Below are positions 11,201 through 18,928 of a stretch of 28,302 nucleotides of DNA, one piece after another. The position numbers and the translations under genes were made by a program. Origin of the DNA: Phoronis ovalis. Taxonomy: Eukaryota; Phoronida; Phoronidae. The stretch lies in contig JAOXYB010039173.1 of the NCBI GenBank assembly GCA_028565635.1, positions 1 through 28,302 of the forward strand. Reading direction: 5' to 3'. Position 1 is the first letter of the stretch; every line of letters starts with the position of its first letter. Below the pieces are notes generated by a model. The model was not told the DNA's origin and ran no database searches. It saw only the letters and a program-made list of their open reading frames with translations.

Positions 11201-14200
11201 GGGTAAAAGTGTAAAATTGTAATCCAAAGAGAAATGATTATTAAAATCTCCATGCAATTTTCAAAGTTACTGATAATGGGTTGATACATGGTGCATTGAT
11301 TGAAGATTTAAATGTTTGCTTACAATTTTAATAGACATGTACTCACCGGCATAGTTTGACTACCATGGATACCGTTTATGGCAGCCATTGCCTGCTCGTG
11401 TGAGCCATATTTTATGAAGGCGCAACCTGCAATCAAATAGAAAGGTTTAAAGCAAATCGTGCCCAACTTTTGTCCTTAAAGCAATTCCCAAAAGTAAATG
11501 AATTGAAATACCTTTGTGTACTTGTGCACACACATTAATCCAAATGCATTCACCGAGTTAATGCAATAAGGAAGCCAACTCATTGTGAGAATTTTTCATA
11601 AGTACGAAACATTAACTAAAAAACAAAAATAATATAACAACAATATTTTGAAAGAATGTTGTAGATATATTAGCAGGAAATATAATTTTTATCGTAGGAA
11701 TATAATGTGAAAAGGATAGAATCAGAGTAAAAGAAGGATATTAATGCTGCAGGATTACTGAAACTCCTATCACAGGGAAGTTTTGTATTAACCACTCACT
11801 AATCATAACCTCAAGTTACAATCTTTGACATTAAAAATTAATGTCCAAAAAGTGTATTAAATAAAAGCAATTATAAGGACTCATAAAATCGTAGCCATGG
11901 GCAGATTAAAAATTTACTGCATATCAATCCTAATATATTTAGTATTAACCACGAAAATGGTATAGATTTTTTTTCTAATGTTTCATTTCAGGAAGCTTTT
12001 AGTTAATGACTTTTTTTGAAAAATAATATTGCCTCAGAGAAAGCTATACTTTTTCATTACAGTAATGGTTGATAATTAGCATAAAAAGTCCACAATGTTT
12101 GTTTTGAAAATTATTGTCAGCTTTAATCAAATTCTGTGAATACTGATTCCAATTCATAAGTGTTCATGTGAAAAATAAAGAAAAAACTCGTATTTTTTGT
12201 GTTCAAACATATTCAGTGTAAAAACAGTTTTTTTCTCCATTTTTTTTCCCAATGTCATCTCCATATCTTCCCAGGTTTTACAAAATTAACTGACCTTTGC
12301 TGTTTCCATTTTGGTCTCGTAGAATTGTGCATTCCTCAATTGTGCCGTAAGGTTCGAATACACGACGTATGTCATCTTCTGTTTGTTGTTTATTGAGCAT
12401 ACCCACAAATAGCTTTCTGTCCTCTGAAAGAAAGAAAAGACATTTTAGAGTTAAAATATCATAAAACATCTATAATTTCTTTGCAGAAATTTTTCCATGC
12501 ATGTTACGAATTATTTATTTTTAACAAAACATGTAAATTTTATAAGGAGTTACATAAAAAAGAAAAAAATATAATCATACAACTTGGAAATTTATGAGGC
12601 ATAACAAATAGGAAACATGTGAGAAAATATTTAAGCCAACAATCTGAGATTACAATAAATCAATGTCTGACAAAAGAGGCATAATCATTACCAATATTGG
12701 TCAAAATTATATTAGTGACTCATTGTATTGTAAATAAAAGCAAGAAGAAATCCCTGCAATGCAATTACACCCATTCAAAAGACAACTGATTAGGAATTAT
12801 GCACAGGACATGTGTCAAAGAATTTTTTTCAAGAAACAAATAGAATTCTCTAGTGTTTAGAAACAAAGCAGATACCAACATTACATTTGTAGAAAATCAT
12901 GTTCCTTTTGTCATTATATATAGCTAAACTAGATTTTACAATTCAAATTTTGCTACTGATTACAGAAAATAATTATTTTACTGAAGGCAATTATTTTTTT
13001 GTAAAGTCACATTTTGTGGGCTTCGTTTATTAATAAAACAATAATAATATTATACATTATTTCCTTAAATACTCAAGATACTTTGTTTTCGAAGAGACAA
13101 TTTTCTTCCAACAGTAATTTCATAAATTGCTGCAGATAGAATTTGCTTTGCTTAGATAAATTGATCAAAGCAAATTAATGAATTAAATCACATGAAAGGG
13201 TCACTGCAATTGCTTCTTAAAAAATATCAGATTGTCTTTATTAGATATATAAATCAAAATGGTAGACATGTTTCATTATATTTCTGAATGTAATAATCCC
13301 AAATAGAAAAAATGTCTTGAAAGTAATTTATATCAGATAGTTCTTGCATCCGGTATGAATACAGTACAGTGTTCCATTTGATGCAATACAAAAACATATA
13401 TATGTAAATTGTTAATAACTTAGGTACTGTTTGTGCATAAAAGTTGAATGTCAAGTAGAAAATGTATACACTTTTTGTGGAGATCAACGGAATCATATCT
13501 GAGGGACTTATATTCTCGCACTATATATTATACAATAAAATTCCTTAGTATTTCCAAAAAATTCATGTAAAATATATTTCCCTTGGTCTGTTGGACATGA
13601 AATAGAAATTCAAATAACGATAATATTTTGTATGTTCTGCTTAAGTTAACCCAACAAGTCGAACATCATGGTTAAACAAATCACAAAATAATGTTCTATT
13701 ACACATTATATGTGAGAAAATGACAAGACTAAATTTTATTGATTTTTTCAAGGAATCTAATCCATAAGAATAAAAGATCTCTGCTACACTATTAACCTTG
13801 GTTAAATTTAATGCACTACAATATCTCTTGTTATTGTCATGTGATCTTGTTATAAAAACTAAAAGTAGATATTTACATGGATAACAAAAACGTCTGACAT
13901 TTTATTACTTCTAAACCTTCTTCAGATATCTTAATAAGCAGGTTATGTACTATTTTAAGGATAAACTGGACTATCAGTAAATAAATTCACAGTATTAAGG
14001 TCAAGGTCCACACTTATCACCTGCTTATTGTGTCCTGGTATTGTTAAAATTTGGGCAGGTGTAAAAGCCCTCCTTTTATACACAATATTTGATTAACTAT
14101 CATACCTAGAAAACTATCATAATTACACAGGTAAGGTAGTATGTTTCAAATGTTACAAATCTCTTTCTGTATTAAAAACTATCCCTTGGAGAATTTTAGA

Positions 14201-15829
14201 GTAAATGAGGAAGTCAAGCCAAGCATTTTGCAGAAACTTTCCAGATATTTCCACTTGCTTATTTGAACAAAGTTTAAATAATTATCATATCAGCACAAAA
14301 ACTCCCCACAGGAATTGTTCACGGAGTATTCATCTGTCTTAGTCAGTGTCAATTTATACAAAATACATTTTTTTCTATCACCGTGGAAACACATTTGCTT
14401 TGATCTGATGTCATCCCTTGAGATAAGACTACTCTATTCTCCCATTTCAGCTAATATGTACTATGAATATTAAAACTACCTAATGTGTCTTATAGCAAAA
14501 TGCTTGATCACTTCAAATAATTTTTACAAGTAGTTATAACTTAAAAAATCCCAAATGTACTAAATAGTTCCTACAATATTGCCTTGTTTTCACATAAAAA
14601 TATAAAATACATTTTTAAAACCAACTTTTCCATTTTGTAATAAAAGAAACAATTGTTCACGAATGTTACAAAATATATCAGACACAATCTGTTTTATCTT
14701 ACAAAATAAAATATGGCACATTTCATACATTTTCACACAAAGCTGATGTTTACTATTGCCTGCTGTTACAATTTAGCAACAAAGAAGATATTATTTTTAA
14801 AAGTACACAAGTAAATGTCACGTTTTGTGTACTGCATACAGGTACTATATCTAAACATGCAATTTACAAAATATATCAGACAAAATCTGTTTTATCTTAC
14901 AAAATAAAATATGGGACATTTCAGGGATTTTCACACAAAGCTGATGTTCAGTATTGCCTGCTGTTACAATTTTAGCAACAAAGAAGGTATTATTTTTAAA
15001 AGTACACAAGTAAATGTCACGTTTTGTGTACTGCATACAGGTACTATATCTAAACATGCAATTTACGAAATGTCAGGCAAAATAACAATGCTGGTAACCT
15101 TATATGATTACACCTCTGTTATTACTACACATCTATTACTGTTAAAATACAAATATTAAATGTTCTTTAAACTTTATTAATATTCAAAGAAACATTTCCA
15201 AAAAATAAAGTACCTCACAAACTTATTTAAAATTAATATTATTAAATACCATTTCAGGAATTTTATATACCTAACATTTATGAAACTTTAATGTGTGGCA
15301 CAGACATGAACTGACAAGTATGCTGAAAAGCTATTCTCCCCTTTATGTCTATTTGAAAGTCATTGCTACAATAGAGAAAAACCAAATGTGTATTCAGTGG
15401 GTAATTCTCTATGTCAACAATTTTACACTCAATCGCACTAAATGACTGTTTAGTTTTACTGACAGCAGATAGTAGGCTGGTTTATGAAATTCTTATCTTG
15501 AATTAAATATTAGAAATTTCTTTATTCCACTAAGGAACCTGCTATATTAAATAATATCTTCATATCTTGTTTTTGTTTGGGAGCCAAAAATGTACCACCA
15601 TACCAGGGATGATAATGTACCACCATACCAGGGATGATAATGGGTGATTTTAAAATACAAATACATCTAGCCTATCATACACAAAAGTATGGATAACAGA
15701 AACCTTTATATTAAAATAGTCAATATTCCTACCTCCATTGGTGGGACTAGGACAGCATGTATAAGTCTGCATATTTTGGCATGCTATATTTTGGTATATT
15801 GGCTGCGCTGCCTGTGTCATCACACCCAT
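5087..15829 (-). CDS. CELF4: CELF-like (Bruno/CUGBP Elav-like) RNA-binding protein, CELF3-6 type, RRM1-less form
   Basis: CELF proteins bind GU/UGU-rich RNA and control alternative splicing, mRNA stability and translation in nucleus and cytoplasm. The spliced minus-strand model is 15829-15733, 12423-12295, 11426-11347, 9783-9625, 9256-9112, 8486-8358, 7563-7501, 6070-5975, 5665-5522 and 5214-5087. It has 1170 coding bases and encodes 389 residues. RRM2 spans about residues 35-115 (RNP2 KLFVGM, RNP1 KGCAFIKY at 75-82). A Q/A/P/T-rich divergent linker covers about 116-299. RRM3 covers about 300-389 (LFIYHL, then KCFGFVSF at 345-352) and ends KDQSKPY. The block [17 protein letters not shown] and the linker motif [14 protein letters not shown] point to the CELF3-6 branch, closest by memory to CELF4. 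RRM1 is missing from this window. Alternative first exons and a longer acceptor choice are listed separately. Confidence 0.9.
5215..5521 (-). other. Intron inside RRM3
   Basis: A 307-base AT-rich phase-1 intron between the two RRM3 exons, with donor GTAAGTCAA at 5521 and acceptor TTGTAG at 5215. No repeat or other element is seen. Confidence 0.85.
5522..5665 (-). CDS. CELF4: CELF-like exon: first half of RRM3
   Basis: This exon encodes [18 protein letters not shown], then [20 protein letters not shown] and QSKCFG, the start of RRM3 with RNP2 LFIYHL. It is 144 bases and phase 1 at both ends, with donor G/GTAAGTCA at 5521. The left boundary is unusual. The nearest AG is at 5679-5678, which would start the exon at 5677 and insert VIFV ([12 protein letters not shown]). 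The family consensus KEGPEG needs the exon to start at 5665, directly after TG (5667-5666). Both choices keep the frame, 12 bases apart. I give the consensus form here. Confidence 0.88.
5975..6070 (-). CDS. CELF4: CELF-like exon: linker, Ala/Pro-rich segment before RRM3
   Basis: The minus-strand acceptor is TTTTTTGTAG, ending at 6071. The exon then reads (G)CT ACT TAC CCA, giving [20 protein letters not shown] and then [11 protein letters not shown]. The donor is GAAG/GTAAAC at 5974. It is 96 bases, phase 1 at both ends. The YPAAY motif and a Pro-rich run before KEGPEG match the linker end of vertebrate CELF4/CELF3 proteins from memory. This segment is low-complexity and probably unstructured. 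Confidence 0.85.
6071..7500 (-). other. CELF-like intron with repeat insertions
   Basis: A 1430-base intron. It contains a GC-richer patch at about 6160-6240 with a CCCCCCGGG run and a segment at 6361-6640 that looks like an old interspersed repeat. A large foldback follows at 6883-7215. The open frames here follow the repeats and are not genes. Confidence 0.7.
6883..7215. repeat. Large imperfect inverted repeat (foldback/MITE-like)
   Basis: The left arm (about 6883-7000) begins CTGGTAGGTAACATGTGATC. It is matched in reverse complement by the right arm (about 7091-7215), which ends GATCATGTGTTACCTACCAG. Matching blocks continue inward through GTGTGATAAGACTTTTG, GCCATTTTTTCTC and TATCTCCAAATG. 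Arms are about 120 bases with scattered substitutions, separated by about 90 bases. The structure would fold into a long hairpin in either strand's transcript. It explains the 118-codon plus-strand open frame here, which should not be called a gene. Likely a non-autonomous element; no flanking duplication was confirmed. Confidence 0.8.
7501..7563 (-). CDS. CELF4: CELF-like exon: linker segment [14 protein letters not shown]
   Basis: The acceptor GTTTCAG ends at 7564. The exon reads (N)CC CAA CCT ATT ATG, giving [20 protein letters not shown], with donor GCCG/GTATTT at 7500. It is 63 bases, phase 1 at both ends. DPLQQAYxGVQQY is a conserved linker motif of CELF3-6 proteins and supports the subfamily call. 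Confidence 0.9.
7564..8357 (-). other. CELF-like intron with a small inverted repeat
   Basis: A 794-base AT-rich intron. Arms at 7654-7678 and 7766-7789 (around ACTAATTGTC and GACAATTAGT) are inverted copies with one base of length difference and an 87-base spacer. Nothing else is recognisable. Confidence 0.7.
7654..7789. repeat. Short inverted repeat pair
   Basis: The left arm AAAGATAACTAATTGTCTCT, continuing TTTAT, pairs with the right arm ATAAAAAGACAATTAGTTAT, continuing TT. They are nearly perfect reverse complements. This could be terminal repeats of a tiny MITE or a simple intronic hairpin. Confidence 0.6.
8358..8486 (-). CDS. CELF4: CELF-like exon: divergent Thr/Val/Pro-rich linker
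   Basis: The acceptor ATTTGTAG ends at 8487. The exon reads (N)GC ACT GGT ACT ACT, giving [20 protein letters not shown], then [20 protein letters not shown] and YA. The donor is GCTG/GTGTGT at 8357. It is 129 bases, phase 1 at both ends. The segment is poorly conserved but in frame with both neighbours; its VNG and QGPEA motifs resemble the VNG/QPAAEA stretch of vertebrate linkers. The donor is weaker than the others, so skipping of this frame-neutral exon is possible. Confidence 0.8.
8487..9093 (-). other. CELF-like intron
   Basis: A roughly 607-base AT-rich intron (about 625 if the proximal donor at 9111 is used). No repeat, RNA or coding segment is seen. Confidence 0.75.
9112..9256 (-). 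CDS. CELF4: CELF-like exon: linker with [17 protein letters not shown]
   Basis: The acceptor TGTTTTAG ends at 9257. The exon starts ATC ATG CAG CAG and encodes [38 protein letters not shown] and [10 protein letters not shown]. This matches the MQQQAALMA...NP...QMQ...NGL...TPTSG pattern of CELF3/4. Phase is 0 at the start and 1 at the end. Two donors are visible in the same phase: AG/GTACAG after 9112 and CA/GTATGT after 9094. The second would add 18 bases (GTEQYV region). The proximal donor gives the better family match; the distal has a good donor sequence. Confidence 0.9.
9257..9624 (-). other. CELF-like intron with an old repeat fragment
   Basis: A 368-base intron. At 9507-9560 a GC-richer block reads [15 protein letters not shown] and then stops on the minus strand. 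It has no splice sites in phase and looks like a fragment of a dispersed repeat rather than an exon. Confidence 0.6.
9625..9783 (-). CDS. CELF4: CELF-like exon: end of RRM2 and start of linker
   Basis: The acceptor ends TTTACAG at 9784. The exon opens GGA GCA TCT TCA AGT and encodes [19 protein letters not shown], then [19 protein letters not shown] and [12 protein letters not shown]. The donor is CCTCAG/GTAAAT at 9624. It is 159 bases, phase 0 at both ends. [17 protein letters not shown] is the last beta strand of RRM2 plus the adjoining helix, nearly invariant in the family. FGTMGAYAA matches the FGAYGAYA motif of CELF4. Confidence 0.95.
9784..11346 (-). other. CELF-like intron
   Basis: A 1563-base AT-rich intron between phase-0 exons. 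It has A/T homopolymers and a short direct repeat GCATAAGTAACAA near 10990-11020. No coding segment, RNA gene or clear transposon was recognised. Confidence 0.75.
11347..11426 (-). CDS. CELF4: CELF-like exon: RRM2 RNP1 and second helix
   Basis: The acceptor GATTGCAG ends at 11427. The exon reads (G)GT TGC GCC TTC ATA AAA, giving [19 protein letters not shown], then IHGSQTMP. The donor is CCG/GTGAGT at 11346. It is 80 bases, phase 1 to phase 0. RNP1 is KGCAFIKY, with F and Y as the aromatic RNA-stacking residues. An 80-base exon at this position is also what I remember for vertebrate CELF genes. Confidence 0.95.
11427..12294 (-). other. CELF-like intron
   Basis: An 868-base intron interrupting RRM2, with donor GTCAGTTA at 12294 and acceptor TTGCAG at 11427. 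AT-rich, no identifiable element. Confidence 0.75.
12295..12423 (-). CDS. CELF4: CELF-like exon: start of RRM2
   Basis: The acceptor TTTCTTTCAG ends at 12424. The exon reads (G)AG GAC AGA AAG, giving [39 protein letters not shown] and GNSKG. It is 129 bases, phase 1 at both ends. RNP2 is KLFVGM. In full-length CELF proteins this exon follows RRM1 via ...[13 protein letters not shown]. Here three candidate first exons lie upstream that supply the same G before E. The open frame on the opposite strand at this place is only its shadow. Confidence 0.95.
14671..15066. repeat. Tandem duplication, two copies of about 198 bp
   Basis: Copy 1 is 14671-14867 and copy 2 is 14868-15066. Both run from AAATATATCAGACA through CAAAGCTGATGTT, TTGCCTGCTGTTACAATTT and AAGTACACAAGTAAATGTCA to CATGCAATTTAC. 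They differ by few substitutions and 1-2 base indels. A third copy starts at 15067 (GAAATGTCAGGCAAAAT) and breaks off. The high identity suggests a recent event. Confidence 0.9.
15591..15640. repeat. Two perfect copies of a 25-bp unit
   Basis: The unit TGTACCACCATACCAGGGAT, continuing GATAA, occurs at 15591-15615 and again at 15616-15640 with no change. On the minus strand it lies about 93 bases inside the intron after first exon A, where it could act as a splicing element. Confidence 0.9.
15733..15829 (-). CDS. CELF4: CELF-like candidate first exon A (Cys/Gln-rich N-terminus)
   Basis: On the minus strand ATG at 15829 (A at -3, G at +4, in-frame TGA two codons upstream) opens 32 codons. They begin [20 protein letters not shown] and end CCPSPTNG. 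The exon closes with GGA G before GTAGGA. The extra G plus the AG of exon 12423 rebuilds GE-DRKLFVG in frame. This gives a 389-residue CELF isoform without RRM1. Upstream at 15926-15921 is a TATATA on the same strand, about 92 bases before the ATG, which may be a TATA box. Start, stop and phase are seen; use as a first exon is inferred. It is the best supported of three such exons. Confidence 0.65.
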
Positions 15830-17790
15830 GATTCAATGAAAAATCCTTAAACTTGATGTTAGCCTTCTGAACACTTTCCAAACTCTTAACAAACTACAGG
15901 TCTTATAATAATGTTACAGCTATATACAGTACACAATGTGCTTTGTCTGGTATAATTCATTTACCTTCAAAATATAGATATAATGTAGAGAATAACACAA
16001 AGACTGAATGCTATCTCCTGATTGGTTAGTTTCTCTCCAAATATTGTATAGTAAATTATAAGTTGACAGCTGGCACGTGGCTGAACTAATCAAACAAAGA
16101 CATTCACTGATAACAGAAGTGTGCCAATAAATAAAACATCCAGGTATTATAAGTATAATAATTTCCTTAAATTTTAAACAGGTACTGAAAATGATTTTTT
16201 ATTTGTTTTGAACTTAAATCTTTTTTGTAATCATAATAATTGATTATTTATGATGCAAAGTAATGAGGTATATATAATTTCAATTTTACTACATTTTCTT
16301 AATAATTGAATTGATGAATTTGTTATTTTACAAATAATAAGAAAATGTTAAAATAGGCGGACTATTAACTAGACAGGTGGGACATAGTGGCACACTTAAC
16401 AATCTGAAATAATCACTGAATGTTTGTGAACAGGACAATAATCGTCAGAGACCACAATGGATCCATATAGATGAGAAATTGTCAGAACTTTAGCTGATTT
16501 AAAACTGGATTTCATTGGCAAAATCAATAATAAAATAGTCCCAGAATATACTTAATGTACCTATGAAGTTTTAAGTTATAAATTAATATTATTCGCTTCT
16601 GTGACAGTTTATAGGTTCCCTACTAATATATGAATGAATTCATGATTCATTTCAAGTATAATAAACAGGTTAATTTATATATTTTTCTATTTGCGCATTT
16701 GGTAAATAAACTATTCTGCATGAGTATGAGGAAGATCGATCACTATTATATCCACAATAACATCACATGCTTTAAATATTTATCTATACTTTTTCGTTTA
16801 ATATTTGTATATTACTATCCAAATTTATGTAGGTAAGCACAGATACAGAGTCACCTAAACCTATTATATGAATTATTTATTCGATAAGCACAAATATGAT
16901 GTCAAGACTATATTTCTCATAATACATAGCAGAGGCAAAAATGACTGTTAAACTCATATATTATAGAAACTAAAATATTCTATTCCGTAAATTATGATTG
17001 ACATTTCTAGGGTTCAAACTCAGCATGATTTCATGAGAAAATGACAATTATAAACTATGTTATTCCTCTTTGTAAAAAAAATACTTATTTGTACTTAATG
17101 TACTTCCAGGTAAACCAAAATTAGAATTGAAATTTGACCCATATCAGTCACGAAAGGAAAATCATAAATTATTAATAAACAGATGAATCATGATCAGTTT
17201 CCATATTTTGTCATACTAGAAAACCAATGCACTCATAATAACATACATACAATTAATGCTGACATAAACAATACCGGGTGATCATCATTTATTCATTGCT
17301 AATACAGATGCCAAATGAACCACTGCTATTTACACTGGCTAGATTGGCATAAATGTTTTATGAACATACATTGCAGGCTTAACCTTTATTATTGACATCA
17401 ATGTACTTTCTCAGAGTTTTGGCATAATTTAGCACATGTATACTAATAGCCAGACACATCTTATAATTATATACATCCGAGTCCTCACAAATCAAACTAG
17501 CAAGCCACCAGCTTTATGGGGATATGATTAAGAATTTCCTGAAGGTAAAGTTAAAAATATACCATAGTGACTCTATTTAAAAGATGTACCCTTTACTACC
17601 TGATGCCTGAAAGCACTTTCTAAGCATCTGATAGGGGATGACGGGTACAATTCTGACTCCTTGCTTTTTGCAACAAAACCTATAAATATGCAGCAATCAT
17701 TTCATTGGCTATTGGTAGTTTTAACAGGATTTAGCACTATACATCCTCAATCTGTCAGAATAAAATCGGCTGTTAATATTCGCTAAATAC
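15830..17790 (-). other. Spacer between first exons A and B
   Basis: AT-rich sequence that would be the exon-A promoter and 5' UTR at its left end and intron for transcripts starting further right. No gene or recognised repeat. Plus-strand frames here, such as one at 16630-16836, are compositionally intron-like. Confidence 0.5.
15921..15926 (-). promoter_or_regulatory. Possible TATA box for first exon A
   Basis: TGTATATAGC on the minus strand, 92 bases upstream of the exon-A ATG. In such AT-rich DNA TATATA is frequent, so this rests on position alone. Confidence 0.2.
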
Positions 17791-17854
17791 CTCCGGTACT
17801 GCAGAAATGCGCAGCAGTTATACTTGTTATCAAATCTTTTGTGAATCTCATCAT
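17791..17854 (-). CDS. CELF4: CELF-like candidate first exon B
   Basis: On the minus strand ATG ATG at 17854 opens 21 codons beginning MMRFTKDLITSI and ending AAHFCSTG. They finish GGA G before GTATTT. Joined to the acceptor at 12423 this gives [11 protein letters not shown] in frame and a 378-residue protein. An in-frame TAA lies 21 bases before the ATG. The second ATG has the better context (A at -3). The donor is only moderate. The leader has no recognised homology. Its phase and terminal Gly codon match exons A and C. Confidence 0.45.
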
Positions 17855-18918
17855 CAACTGCACTATTAAGTCGAATTAATTTTAATTATCTTAAGATACT
17901 TCATGAAGTTCCTGTTCTCCCTCACTGTCTGCATCACTTAAAAAATGTAACCTGCGTAGAGCTGTCGTGATAAAAATAAGAGAGTAAACACTAGTACCCG
18001 GTACTAGTACTACCATATATGGGGGTCATTATAATATGCAAGCAGGTGGTCAAAAATCTGTTACAACAGTTACCTACATTATTAGTTATGGAAGCTAATA
18101 TAATAATAATATAGATAGCAATACAATGAAATATTACTGTTGTCACAAATTTCCTGATAATATTTTATGCTTCCTGACAATATAACAGATTGACAATATA
18201 TAAAGGGATCGCCTTTAGCTTAAAGAAAATAGCTATGATTTCATGAAATAGGCACTGAGACACTAGAAACAATTAGGCCTGTTAATTTAATTTCTATTAC
18301 AAGACACATTGGCTGATAATTCTCTTCAAAGACATTTGCAAGAGATTTTTAAAAAATCCTATGACCAATGGCGGTTGTGTCTAGAAAGGAACATGATCTG
18401 TGAAGCCGTTGTTACATAATAAGGATTGTAACTATAACTACATAATACATTCTAATAGTAATGTGGACATTTTCTCTTATAATTGAGAGAAACCCAAACG
18501 TAACATACCACAAAGAAAAGAAACCGAAACAGACTAAAGCTAAATTTTGTCATATTTCTACATTACACTGATGGAATCACAGCGCAATGGAGATTTTTCA
18601 TATATATATCAACCACAGCTTAGAGACCTAAATCCAACCTAAATCCCACAAGGAGTACAAGCAGTGTGAATATATTAAAAACACCTTGATGTAGCTCAAT
18701 ATAAAACAGAATTAAAATTATTAAATAGAAGAAAGAAGGAGAGGTTTCAATTATACATACGACTATTTTCATCTGTATCATATCATAGTGGAGACTTTCC
18801 ACATGTAGATACCATGGCTTAGAGACCTAGAACCTACATGACACAGATATACAGATGAAATTTATAACAATTTATAGATCAAACTAAAGATAGAATGATA
18901 ATTTTTTTAAAAACATAC
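17855..18918 (-). other. Spacer between first exons B and C
   Basis: AT-rich apart from a GC-richer patch at 17890-18020. Two diverged copies of a segment around GCTTAGAGACCT lie at about 18588-18640 and 18789-18838 (199-base offset). No other coding sequence is seen. Confidence 0.5.
17891..18016 (-). CDS. Small open frame (41 codons) upstream of first exon B
   Basis: The minus-strand ATG at 18016 reads MVVLVPGTSVYSLIFITTAL and then RRLHFLSDADSEGEQELHEV to a TAA at 17893-17891. It ends 36 bases before the exon-B start codon. The acidic C-terminal half (DADSEGEQE) looks more protein-like than the surrounding DNA. It could be an upstream ORF in an exon-B 5' UTR, a decayed repeat fragment, or chance. 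A perfect 9-base-arm palindrome (17989-18007, ACTAGTACC) lies within it. Confidence 0.2.
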   Translation of the reverse strand: MVVLVPGTSVYSLIFITTALRRLHFLSDADSEGEQELHEVS

Positions 18919-18928
18919 CTCCCATCAT
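18919..18928 (-). CDS. CELF4: CELF-like candidate first exon C (very short coding part)
   Basis: The minus strand reads AAC ATG ATG GGA G followed by GTATGTTTTT, a strong donor. The three codons MMG plus G join to the acceptor at 12423 to give [13 protein letters not shown], a 360-residue protein that starts at RRM2. The ATG has A at -3. The frame is open upstream to a TAG about 75 bases earlier, with no other ATG, so MMG is the natural start. The upstream stretch includes a GTGTGTGTTGT tract (about 18986-18998 on the minus strand), the kind of GU-rich site CELF proteins bind. With only ten coding bases the support is the donor plus matching phase. Confidence 0.35.

Larger units (their letters stand above)
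12424..15732 (-). other. First intron of the exon-A isoform
   Basis: A 3.3-kb AT-rich intron. It carries a 2-copy tandem duplication of about 198 bases (14671-15066) and a 25-base unit repeated twice (15591-15640). I searched it for RRM1-type coding sequence (KLFVGQIP, MNRPIQVKPADSE) on the minus strand and saw none. Confidence 0.6.

Noticed and set aside
12199-12396. Plus-strand frame over the RRM2 exon
   Set aside because: It is the antisense shadow of a conserved CELF exon.
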